This document shows positions 48,999-59,570 of a DNA stretch of 64,000 bases, piece after piece; the first letter of the stretch is position 1; each line of letters begins with the position of its first letter. The notes under the pieces are model-generated. The model was not told where the DNA came from. It saw nothing but the letters and a program-made list of their open reading frames with translations, and did not search any database. Where the stretch lies: assembly GCA_036874045.1 (NCBI GenBank), contig CM072342.1, positions 5,478,501-5,542,500 on the forward strand, read 5' to 3'. Source of the stretch: Cymodocea nodosa (lineage: Eukaryota > Streptophyta > Magnoliopsida > Alismatales > Cymodoceaceae). Position numbers and translations under genes: made by a program.

Positions 48999-51900
48999 AT
49001 GTTGCCCGCGCTTCTCCTCCCTCGCTGTTCTTCAGCCGCCGTCGCCTTGCACTGCCAAAACCTCACCCATACCACCAGAGCCAGGTCGAAATTCGTGTTC
49101 CTACCACGGCTTCCCTTTTCACTCTCCTCCTCCCCCCCGGTGGTACTGGTGGCATCGTCGTCGTCGTCGTCATCGTCATCTCCTTCTCGGCGGCAGCCGC
49201 CGTCTCCCACCGTCTCCTTCCCTTGCATGTCTCATCCCACCTCTTCTGACTCCTCTCTTCTCACGTCCTCCGTCGGATCTCCCACCCCGGCTCCTGCTGC
49301 TGCCACGCTCGTGCAGTGGAATCTCGACGGTCGACACGTCCTCGTGCTCAACGCCGTCGCTTGCATCGTATGTATGCTCCTTTTTCCAACCTCTCAAACA
49401 AATTCTTCGCATTCTTGCTGTTGTCTACTTCTTGTTTTCTTTTGTAAACACTGGGAGTTGGGTGGGGAAAATGTTGCATTCATAGGAGACTGGTTATGTT
49501 CCATGCTGTGTGTTGGCTCTCCCGTAAAATGATCTTTGTGGATTTACAATATATATCAGAGTTAGTTATTATGAACAAGGATGACGGATCTCCAGTTAAT
49601 AAATGGAAGGGAGTTTTGCAGGACTGATCTCGAAATTTCTCCTCTATTTCCAGGTTGCTATTTCTGCATCGTGGCTTTTTCTTTCTGCAATACCTACACT
49701 ATTGGTATGTCTGATCTCTGATTCCAACTAGAACTACTTGTTTTAGAAGCATCTGAGATTATTCAGATTATGTTGGCTATCTGGTTTTCATGAGGTTATG
49801 ACTGATGGGCTAGGCTTTCAAGAGGGCTGCTGAATCACTTGAAAAGTTGTTGGATGTCTCAAGGGAAGAGCTACCTGATACCATGGCTGCTGTACGGTTA
49901 TCGGGCATGGAGATTAGCGACCTAACCATGGAACTCAGTGATTTGGGGTGCGATTCATAACTATTTTATCAAAAGTGGTGATGGTTGAGATGATTGCTTG
50001 CTACCTTTTTCTGATTTAAGCTTTACTTATTTGTCGTGTAATAAAAATCATAAATCTCCTTTTTTTTTGAAAAAAGAAGCAATCACGTGAAGTTTAATTG
50101 CCCTTTAATAAATATAGTTAGTTATTTTTAAGGACTTATTATTAATTAATAAAAATATATATTCGAAATATGCTTTCAAATTTTATTATATATAGTTGAA
50201 TTAATTTTTTTATACGATTAATTTGATAATAGTTATGATTGTATACATGTAAATATATCTATATTTATTTTTTATTTATAGAGTTTTCTAAAATCTTGCA
50301 TACTTAAAACTTCACTTAAAAAAAAATTTAATCTCTAGTTCATTTATTTCCATATTCTATTTTTTATAGCATTGCAAGAGATCTGTAGGACCTCCTAGAA
50401 CATCATCATGAGAGGACTTTGAATAACTGAATAGGAATAGGAAGGTAAATTAGGGGTCTCTCCTTAAGAAGATGAAGCAGCACCAAAGTATGGAGTAGGC
50501 TCCAAAATGATGTTGCAAAACTGAAGTAATGTTTGATCAAGATTTTAGCATTTTAGCAATGATAACCATTTTGAGTTCTGAAGTATCAAAAAAAGCTACC
50601 TAAATAGGGTACAAGTTTGTCAATCCATGAGGGAAAGTTTTGTAACCTAAAAACCCTTAGAAGGAGATAAGAAATGTTGATTTTGGGTGTAATTGTCTTG
50701 ACATGGGTTCTTAAGCTAGAGTTTGGTAGACCCTTGATGGATGATGTAGAGCCAAGCCAATTAGAATCAATTTCACCTCTAGGAACGCTCCACTTCAATA
50801 TCTACATTTCAAAATTTGTAGCTTTTGTGTTTAGTAACTTCTCTTAAGTTGAAGTTTGAAAATAAATCCAATGTCATGTATGATATGCTAAGTCAAAAAG
50901 TTTTACATCTCAATATTTTTCTTGAGTGAAGTATGCCCCAGCTTGGGAGAAAGGCCCTATAGAAAGCCTTGCTAGAAGAGTGTTTAGCTTGCTTTACCGT
51001 ACTGCAGCCTCCCCATATTTTTGTTGCAGTTTCTAAATCCTATCAGAATAGTGTCTGTAAATGGTAGATGTTTGGAAGAACCTAGTGCTCTCATGTCCTA
51101 ACAAGAGTAGGCCAAAAGGCTACCCTTGCTCACAATAATGCCTTAAACATTAAGATTTGAGATGGTAATGTCTCACTAGTGAGCTATATATGGTAGAGCA
51201 ACAATTTCTATCTCCCATTAATGGCTACATGGGCTAGGCCACAATTTTGTTTCCTGGACTGACCCCCTCTCATTCAAAGGGAGGACTATAGCATCCAATT
51301 CATATCTGTATTGGGAGGCTCAAAAATCATGCACTCAGCAGTACCATCTCCATTGGCATCCTCCTCCATACGTAGTGCACTTTCTCAGTGGTTGTGCCTT
51401 TCATGACTGCGATTGTGATTCAGGGAAGGCTAAAGTAGACATTACCTTGTCCACAGGCACTCATGGTGCCTAGTCTCGACAGCACAGTGTCTTGGCATCA
51501 TAATAAGTATGATGGCCACTTGTGCATGTTATTTGTTGTCCATGGACTCGTGCCTCATTCTAAAACTCAAAAAATGCTATCCATTTTTACGGTTAAAGTT
51601 TTATATTGGATGCTTTCAAATGTTATTGGATGGCATGTTAAAGCATAAGCCATGTAATTTCTAGGTCAATTTACAAATCAAGCTTAATTGCATGAAATGT
51701 ACTTACATATAGATAACTGCCTCAGGTATGCTTGCGAAATCAACATTCTATTCTATGATATTGATTTTATTCTTGTTTGTCCAACAATATTTTTTTCTTC
51801 TATCTCAATGAAGCTTCTTGCAACCTTAGTTTTTCCATTCTGGACATCAGGGAATGTTTCAAGATATGAGATAGAACACAATTTCATTAATTGGCTGTAT

Positions 51901-53148
51901 GCCACTTGTGCTCTCTCATGCTTTGCCTCTTCATTGTGCAAGATATGGTTTTGTTTCAGGTTTTTGTTCTTCATTGTGTTCTGTTCTACTCCTGCTCGGA
52001 CTATTTTTCCTGTTTTGGTGTCTAGGTTTATCTTTTGGATAGCACTACTGCTAGTCCGCACTCTTGATGTTTTCTAATATATTATCACCTTTGTGGTTTT
52101 CCTTTTCAAAAAAAATTATTTTTTCCATATTTTATTTTTACTCAAGGTAAAATGCTGAACTCTATGTAAATAGTTTATTTTTTCCAAGAAATTTATTATT
52201 AATTTTTTACACTTTTGATAAGTTAGGTCAGGTGATCAAGGAATGCGTCAGTGATATTTTCTCATGTAAATGTGATCAGATTTATATATTGGTCCACCAG
52301 TCAAAAGTGGGTTTTTTACTTGTGGATGCATCTGATCGCTCTAGTTGCTCCATTCCAGAGCATTCTAAATATGATGTAATATAAGAATGCACTTCAGAAT
52401 GTGTTACTTATGGATGCATCTCATCACTGTCGTTGCTCTCTTCCAGAGCAGTCCGACTATGATATAATATAAGAATGCACATCGGAAGGTGTAAGGTTTC
52501 AACTTGAGGATAGAGTGCCATTCAAACTTAATTGAGCTTTTCTTCTAATGTAGTTTTTTTTTGGCAGCTTTTCCTCAAACGTTGCTGAAAAAAAAAAAAA
52601 CCTTTTTTCAGGAAGTTGCCTTCTTAGTATATGTCCAATACCCTTTTAGTGTCTTTTCAAAATAAAAATATATTGGTGTGTCATATTTGTCCATTTCATT
52701 CTTAAATGGTAATGTCATTACGTGTTCAGAAGCAAGGAGGATAATATTGAGCTGTTCACTACTTATTTCATATTACAGAGAAGAGATTACACAGAGGGTT
52801 AGAAGTTCTACTCGAGCAGTTCACCTTGCTGAGGACAGGCTACGGCGTCTCACCAATACTCCTACAGGTTATCTCAAACTTTGTTCTCTCCATGGTATTT
52901 TATATGTTTTGTGTAGGGTCCAAGATAATGAAGGTTTTTACTTATTTCTTACTTGATTAGCCTCGGCTAAGGTGGAAGCCATTCAAATGAGCAACACAGA
53001 GGAACCGCCACTGGCAAAAAATGCTAGGAGCCTACGGGAGGGGATAGTTAAGGGTCGGGCTATGTTGGGATCACTCTCCTCACTCATGCGATTCTCTCGC
53101 TTAGTGTGGAACTTCTTGGTTACTTGTGGACGAAAGCGTGCTTCTTGA
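48999..53148 (+). CDS. Probable plastid membrane protein with DUF948-like region
   Basis: Five exons join in frame: 48999-49367, 49654-49704, 49814-49947, 52779-52867, 52961-53148, all GT-AG, giving 276 aa. The N-terminus (MLPALLLPRCSSAAVALH, then a long Ser run at about residues 52-62) looks like a transit peptide. Residues about 112-145 are hydrophobic (HVLVLNAVACI plus VAISASWLFLSAIPTLL), one membrane segment. Next is the conserved block AFKRAAESLEKLLDVSREEL, AAVRLSGMEISDLTMELSDL, GEEITQRVRSSTRAVHLAED and RLRRLT, helical and coiled-coil-like, as in bacterial DUF948 proteins. The C-terminus is basic (RLVWNFLVTCGRKRAS). Plant relatives are chloroplast proteins of unknown function; I know no defined role. 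Start chosen as the first ATG upstream of the transit-like region. Intron 3 is 2831 bp with repeats. It lies head-to-tail after RKP. Confidence 0.85.
49155..49200 (+). repeat. (TCG/TCA)n Ser-codon microsatellite in exon 1
   Basis: GCATCGTCGTCGTCGTCGTC and following codons encode a run of about eleven Ser residues in the putative transit peptide of the DUF948-like protein; likely length-polymorphic. Confidence 0.75.
52323..52498. repeat. 88-bp imperfect tandem repeat in intron 3 of the DUF948-like gene
   Basis: TGGATGCATCTGATCGCTCT at 52323 recurs as TGGATGCATCTCATCACTGT at 52411. Both are followed by GTTGCTC, CCAGAGCA, TATGAT.TAATATAAGAATGCAC blocks. More diverged than the 40.9 kb duplication. 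Confidence 0.8.
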
Positions 53149-53425
53149 ATGCTTGTTATGCATTTCAAGTGGTTGCTTGTAGAGGCCCAAACTTAGGCCT
53201 TCAAGCTTTGGCATTATCAGTTTTCACAGTGCTTGTCTGTTGTCCTGTTGAAGATGTAGCCTTTAATATCTGCAGTTTTCTTAGTTAAATAGCTGGATTG
53301 GTTCGGCTTGAGTCCCTTACATCAAAAGATTATAATCCCAATTCTTTGAAAATTTAAGTGCCTCCCTCAATAGAATGTCATGTTTTTAGTTAAGGGTCTG
53401 TTTGAAACGAGGATATGCTTTTCAC

Positions 53426-53427
<2 letters not shown>

Positions 53428-53455
<28 letters not shown>
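53428..53455 (+). repeat. Poly(A) tract
   Basis: About 28 A residues in the 3' flank of the DUF948-like gene, after CTTTTCAC. Could mark a retroposed insertion; no source sequence was recognised before it. Confidence 0.7.
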
Positions 53456-53459
<4 letters not shown>

Positions 53460-55150
53460 AAAAGAAAAGAAACTGAGAATGGAAATCAAGGAGAGATCAT
53501 TGTATTCTCTGTTGTTTTGATTAATAGTGAAAAAAAAATGGTGTGCTTTTCTTATTTGAATTTAGATGGTGGCTAAAAGGAAGATGCTATCAATTGCAGT
53601 TTTACCGTAAAACATTAGGCTAAATTGATGTCTCTTTGGATGTAGGAAAAGGAAGGAGGAATGATCATTGATGGCGTTCTGTGTGAGAGCAACCTGTCTT
53701 AAGCTACAAAAAAATGTCTGTGCAAATTTTCCGGGATATTGTCTACCAAAAACATTCGATACCACTTGTATCTGTAAAGTACCTAATAGATGTGCCTCAA
53801 AATAAAGAATAATAGGGCAAGACTGAAAGGGAAAGAAGGTGGGCGCAATCACAGGGATTCACTTTCGACTTGGTCTTTTGACATCCAACTTTCCAAACCT
53901 GTGTCTCCCATGTCTCCTTCAGTGTTTTGTCGTTGTTTTCGTACTTTGCTTTGATCATTAATGAATCCAGGAAATGCTTGCACTTTGCATTGAAAGTAAT
54001 TTGTATCAGACCACATTGCATTTACACATACTTGGTAAAACACATGTAGTGAGTAGATATCTAGGATTTCATGTATATTTGCATTCATTTAGGTTACCAT
54101 GCGGATTTTATTTCTAATTGTATTTCCATGTTGACCTATTTTCAGGAAAGGAAGATGCTTAGGCACCTATTCTCTCCTCCTCCACATTGCTGAACTCAAC
54201 CCTTCTCATGTTGTTGCTCACGAGTCACTACAGGAACTCTTTGGTGAAGAGTCTATCAACACGATGATTAATAGGGTACAACCATCGATCGTGTGCTCTT
54301 TAAATCCAGTCAAATAGCTCCTCCGCCCACCCTGATCTAGGTTTGCAAACGCATCGAGACCACCTATCGTAGGAAGGGCAGCCTCCCAACCCTTTCAACT
54401 TTAGTCATAATCTACCGCCTCTTGGAACGGGGCTGGCAACAACAATGATGGGAATAGACGGGACTCCAACAAGTCCACCATGGTTAAAGTCCACCATCGT
54501 TATCGTCACCCTAGCAGTGGCCGCCACCCAAGCTCCGCCCAAGAAGCCCATCTACTCTATCAAGCTCTGCCCCAGCCCAAGCTCTACTTTCAAGGGCAAG
54601 TTTGAGGAGGTCACTCCTTTTAGCTAAACCCTCGAGTGTTGTTGTCTTCCTTAAGGTCCTTCCTCTCCTTAAGCTCCTTGAGATTTATTTGGTCACCACC
54701 CTTTGTACAAGGCTAACCTCTAACACAACTTTCACTGCGTTTTCAACCGTTTCATTGACAATTGCTTCACTCTTTGAGATCTAATTTAAATCTTGTTAAC
54801 CTCAAGGCCATCGTAATCAACATCCAAGAGGCGTCATCGATGGTAACACTTGGCAAGAATACGTTGAGCACCAGCCTCTCCTTAAGCATCGTGTTATGGC
54901 TTATGAATGAGCCCTCTGTAGTCCACTATGTTTCTCTCTATATGATTACCTCGGTCGAGATCCCTACAATCCAGTCTCTTCCTGAGCTCGTTGCTTTGAT
55001 CTCTACATATGTTTCTTTCTCCCATTACTGGGATTTTGCTCTTGACTTCAAGTCTTTCATTGGTGCCATCAATTCTTCTTCTATCGAGTCATCTAATTAA
55101 CATCTAACACCAAATGTCCTCCAATGTCATGCATTCTTCATGGCAACCCA
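53456..55150. other. Spacer with unclassified repeat-like DNA
   Basis: The 53560-54090 stretch has no recognisable coding. From 54330 to 55100 the sequence is more C-rich, with open frames such as at 54762-55100, but none resembles a family I know. Because it leads straight into gypsy RNase H/integrase relics, it may be the decayed upstream part of that element. Confidence 0.35.
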
Positions 55151-56240
55151 ACCCATCTAGAGATGCCAAATGCTTTATAGTTAATAGCAAGCTTGTGCGG
55201 TATCACAAATTCTAAAGCTCACTCGTCAATTCGATGGCATCATCTTTACACTCATTAAAAGGGTGGATAATGCTTTTACCAGCCCTCTTGCCACCTAAGA
55301 GTCATGGATGCTTATGTTTGAAGACTACCTCGTGGAACTAAAAGTAACCCAAGTAAAGCATCCTACCATTTGCATGGCAATTGAAGAAGTGGATGTAGAG
55401 TTGACCGTCTCGTGGTATCATTTGGAACCTCCTTTAGCATGATTGTTATCTGCTAAATGCAACTCTAATCAACTAGAAAACAATTGCACACCTAGATGTT
55501 GCTAAGATGCTTAAACAAGCAAGAGGTAGAGATAATCATGCTTTGGGTCCACATAAAGATCTGTAGGTCCCACATGAATAATCACTTGCTAATTAAGAAA
55601 ATCATGTTACAAGATTACCTTTAGTCTACCATAAAAGCTAACTATTGTCATTGTCTATTGTTGTCATAACCATCAAATCCATAAGAACCTAATTCTTGCT
55701 CCACCAAAAGAGTTATTTCACATGGCAACTCACTGGGCTTTTAAAAAATGGGTATGGATGTGATTAGAGAGATCAACCTAGTTGCATTAAATAGGTTTAC
55801 TAAATTGTCATGATGATTTGACCAGTTCACTAAATGGGTAGAAGTCACCTCATATAAGATTGTGATCATCCTCATGACAAAAAAGGTTCATCTACGACTA
55901 CATCATCACTAGGGATAAGGTGCTCGATAATATCATCACAAAAATGATAAGAACATTATGGCTGAGTCAAGGATTACTTATGCAGCTTCAAGATCAAGCA
56001 CCAATAGTTATCCCTTTATTGGCTGCAAATGAATGGATAAGGTAAAATGGGTCGAAGACAAACGTTTACAATTATATCTAATCAACAAGCATTGACCTAA
56101 TGTTTTTCATCATGTTTAGTGCTACTGCCATCAAATAGCTCAAGCCTATGAAAAGAATGTTAATCCTAGGGAGTTGGTTGTTGAAGATCTAATCTTCAAG
56201 ACTATCAATGACTTAGATTAGTACGAGAAGTTCTAACTAA
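55150..56240 (+). mobile_element. Ty3/gypsy remnant: RNase H to integrase
   Basis: Plus strand, frameshifted. The end of RNase H reads NSKLVRYHKF...KLTRQFDGIIFTLIKRVDNAFTSPLAT (cf. KF..I...HIKR..N..ADALATLAS) at about 55185-55300. It is followed by YLVELKVTQVKHPTICMAIE, an integrase zinc-finger relic ending CHNHQIHKNLILAPPKELFH (about 55660-55720), GMDVIREINLVALN, FTKWVEVTSYK (about 55820-55855), and the C-terminal KNVNPRELVVEDLIFK (about 56150-56200). RNase H before integrase is gypsy order. Strongly decayed. Confidence 0.72.
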
Positions 56241-56467
56241 CTAAAAGAGAGTTTGTGTACGATAGAAAGTAACAAAAAGTTAAGATAAAATACAAGGTAT
56301 TTGTATGTATCAGAAAGTAAAGAAAATTTTAATAAACTTTTTACTTTAACTTTCTCATAAAAGATTTTTCTTTATATCTTCTTTTTGACTTTATCTCTCA
56401 AGAGTCAGAAAGTAACGACTCATTTTCATCGTATATTGAGTAAAAATTTTCTTTTGATTTCTTTATG

Positions 56468-56812
56468 AATCATATGTTATTATCATAAATTATAAAAATC
56501 ATATTTTAACATCTTTTATCTTAAAAATCATATTTTATTATCATAAATCATATTTTATCATCTTTTACCATAAAATTCATATTTTATCATCATAAAAATC
56601 ATATTTTATTATCTTTTATCCTAAAAATCATATTTTATGATCATAAATCATAAAAATCATATTTTATCATCTTTTACCATAAAAATCATATTTTATTATC
56701 TTTTATCTTAAAAATCATATTTTACCATCATCAATCATAAAAATCATATTTTATGATAAAAAACATATTTTATCATTATAAATCATAAAAATCATATTTT
56801 ATCATTGTGAAC
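56468..56812. repeat. AT-rich minisatellite (AAAATCATATTTTATCAT)n
   Basis: About fourteen imperfect units built from ATAAAAATCATATTTTATCA with alternating CTTTTATC and CATAAATC linkers. It lies downstream of the gypsy integrase relic. Over 85% A+T and locally self-complementary. Confidence 0.88.
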
Positions 56813-58600
56813 AAACTTATAAAAGTACAATTACATTTGGATTAACTAAACAATAGAAGAAAAAAATAACTAATAACATGTGTAACCAATTGATGTCATC
56901 TATGTAGGAAGAACATAATGTATGATATATTATCATAAAGATGTAAACATTATTAACTTATGAATTTTTCCATAAACTTACAACAACAAAAAAAAAACAT
57001 TTTTATTTCATTCAAATCATATTCTATTACTTTTTATTATTTTCTCTTACTTTCTTGACTGTACATAAATTCCTATATTTTTACTAAATTTTTGTAACTT
57101 TCTAAAACTTTCTTTCTATCACTTTTTTATTATTTTCTGGATATACAAATGAATCCTTAAGTTGGCAAGGCTCATCATGTGTTGTTAAAAAGGTCAAGTT
57201 AGGTAGAGCAATCATCTTGCATACATGAAATAGCAACTACTGCCAAAGACGATGAGCTTGTGCTTCTTAAAGTACTACCGTCAAAATGGTAACAAAAGGG
57301 ATGTATCCCGTGCTCTTTAAAATATCCCAAAGACAAAACAAAAGGAAAACATCAAAAAAATCTTAAAAAACGATGCCCAACGATGGAAACATCGGTAGCC
57401 TAAGGTTTTCCCCTTTTGGGAGACTTACTTATTAGATGAAACATTTCTCCCCAACAATGGTGAGAGAATCTGAACTAGAACCACAAGTGTAAACACCCAT
57501 AGCTTCGAACGGAGCAAGTCCAAGGTGAGGCTATTTGTGGTATGTGTTCAAAGCCTACAAGGGACCAACCTCTTGCGAGGAAGAAAGAAATTACATGACA
57601 AAGTAAGATGAGCGTACGGGTTAAGACGAAGAAACCACTGAAGGCCGAAGGGGTAAAGGATTCATTAACAACCATTCCACATATATGAGTGTAGTACTTA
57701 AATGATTAAGTACAGATTATGGAAAAGGAAAGAAGTGATGATGATGAGGAGACGATCTCAATCGTCCGCTATTGTTAGTGCTTACACCTAGATTGGTGTA
57801 CACACCTACATTTTCTATTTTTTAAAATACTACGGGAGGATTGAAGGAAAGTCTTGAAAAATTAGGCTGTGGAGTAATTTGCCAAACTAGATCGTAATTT
57901 TAAAATAATAATAATAATCTAACGATAAAAAATTCAACAATAAAACTTTTTTCAACTAATTTTATATATTCCAGTAATTAACTATTTTCTTATTGTCTAT
58001 AAAATTGTAGGTTGGATCAAAATCCTAAATCCTAACTAACGATGTATAGGTACGTACACTCAATAAAAAAAATCAAAACAATTTCCTAGTAATTGATGCC
58101 CACCCTGTGTGTAAAACTATGTTCCTAATAATTTAGCTTTAATTCTTCTTAAAGTTAAAATTACCTCTTAATTTTGTATTCAAGACAAGCAATTTACAAA
58201 AGTAAATCTCAATAAAAGATGATGAAAAAGTTCCATCTGTGACGTTGATATAGAAATTACTAGACACTTATTTGTTAATCGTTTGCTGCCTAATGAATTT
58301 TGATCCTTAATATATAATAATGGACATCTTGGATAATTTCTTCCTTCTTGCCTTTATAAATAAATTTTGCTGTAATTTTTCTCACGACAATTTGGTTTGA
58401 CATTCTTTATTAATTATTTTTACTTATTCTGTTAAGAATATTATTTCAATATTTGATAATATGTTTTCTTTAACTTATTTTTGCTAGATAAAATTACTAT
58501 AGACTTGGGAGTGGATTTAATTCATGAAGTTAGATCAAAAAGATTTACAACAAATTATATTGAATCTTTGTCTATCATCAAGTTCTTCTTTGAAGAATTG
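56813..58600. other. Spacer, possible gypsy 3' region
   Basis: 57180-57680 is less AT-rich than its surroundings and holds phrases such as AGGTTTTCCCCTTTTGGGAG. It may be the untranslated 3' part or LTR of the gypsy element, but no LTR pair or polypurine tract could be fixed. 57800-58600 is AT-rich with no signal. Confidence 0.3.
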
Positions 58601-58604
58601 ATAT

Positions 58605-58790
58605 TTAGGAGGGTTTGTGTCTCGTTGAAATTCTTGGAACAGAAAAAAAAATAGTGTAGAAATTTTTAATCTTGTTTGTGTAGAATTAAAATGTTTGAAA
58701 ACTTAAAAAACTTTATGTTGTATAAAAGGAGGGAGTTTTCTACGATTCGAACCACTTCCCCTCTAAAATCTTAGAAATCATCCCACATGT
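58605..58790. repeat. Harbinger/Tourist-like end, copy related to 59570-59750
   Basis: Both stretches share the layout: GTTTGTGT, GAAATTCTTGGAAC or AATTTTAGGAAA, GTGTAGAAA, AAAACTT...ATATAAAAGGA, TCTACGATTCGAACC-type, and CCCCTCT..AATCTTAGAAA-type. This suggests a second insertion of the same non-autonomous element family about 1 kb upstream. Confidence 0.5.
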
Positions 58791-58794
58791 TCAA

Positions 58795-59075
58795 TCATCC
58801 ACTCACACGACCTCCTTCCTGCCTATCCATGCAACCTTTCTTCCCATGTGACCTCCCTACCTGTATGATCTTCTTGCTTGAGCAACCTTCCTACCCACCC
58901 ACATAACCTCCTCCCTACTCGCACATCCTCCTCCTTGATCACCTATGCAACCTTCCCTCCTACGCAACCTCTCTGCTCATATGACCTCCTTACCCACACA
59001 TCCTCCTCCCAACCTACTTGTGCAACCTTTCCACCCACATAACCTCCCTACCTACACGACCTCCTCGCCACTAGA
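58795..59075. repeat. C-rich imperfect repeat (ACCTCCCTACCCACACGACC)n
   Basis: Roughly ten degenerate 22-30-bp units of the type CCACATAACCTCCTCCCTAC and CATATGACCTCCTTACCCAC. Gives an open frame at 58945 that is only the repeat read as protein. Confidence 0.7.
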
Positions 59076-59570
59076 GTTCACCAATTTGTCGTTGATATGT
59101 ACTCGATGCAACAAGTCACCGATTGGAAGTTCATCGATTTGCAAACTTAGTTTCTTTTTATATATATCTAAGTTTAACTTTTTAATATTTTTTAAACTTA
59201 GATATATATTTTTTCTCTAAGTTACCAATTAATTTAGATGTATTTTAACTTAGATATTCTTATATTTTTATCTAAGTTATAACTTCATTTTTTTTTTTAA
59301 AATCTTTTAACTTATATATGTTTATATTTTATTTAAATTATAATTTCATTTAGTTAATTTAATTATTATCTTTTAACTTAGATATTTTAATTGTAAACAT
59401 TCCCTCCGACACAAATCCACTACCGGGAATTCTAACTTTTCTAATATTTTTGAAACATACACAAACATCTCAGATTTTTTTTTAAATTTGGACTTTTTAA
59501 TTCACAAGAATCTAACATTTTTGTTTCTTCTATTTCTGAACTTTTCGACATGCACAAACACCTCTTTAGG

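Noticed and set aside
54445..55100. Open frames upstream of the gypsy relic that could be a small gene.
   Set aside because: No recognisable domain, frame changes between adjacent pieces, and direct continuity with retroelement debris.
56468..56812. CRISPR-like array of regularly spaced repeats.
   Set aside because: Repeats and linkers are both variable AT-rich minisatellite units in a plant genome, with no unique spacers and no cas genes.
58945..59220. A 91-aa frame rich in Pro/His/Leu.
   Set aside because: It is the C-rich tandem repeat read as protein.
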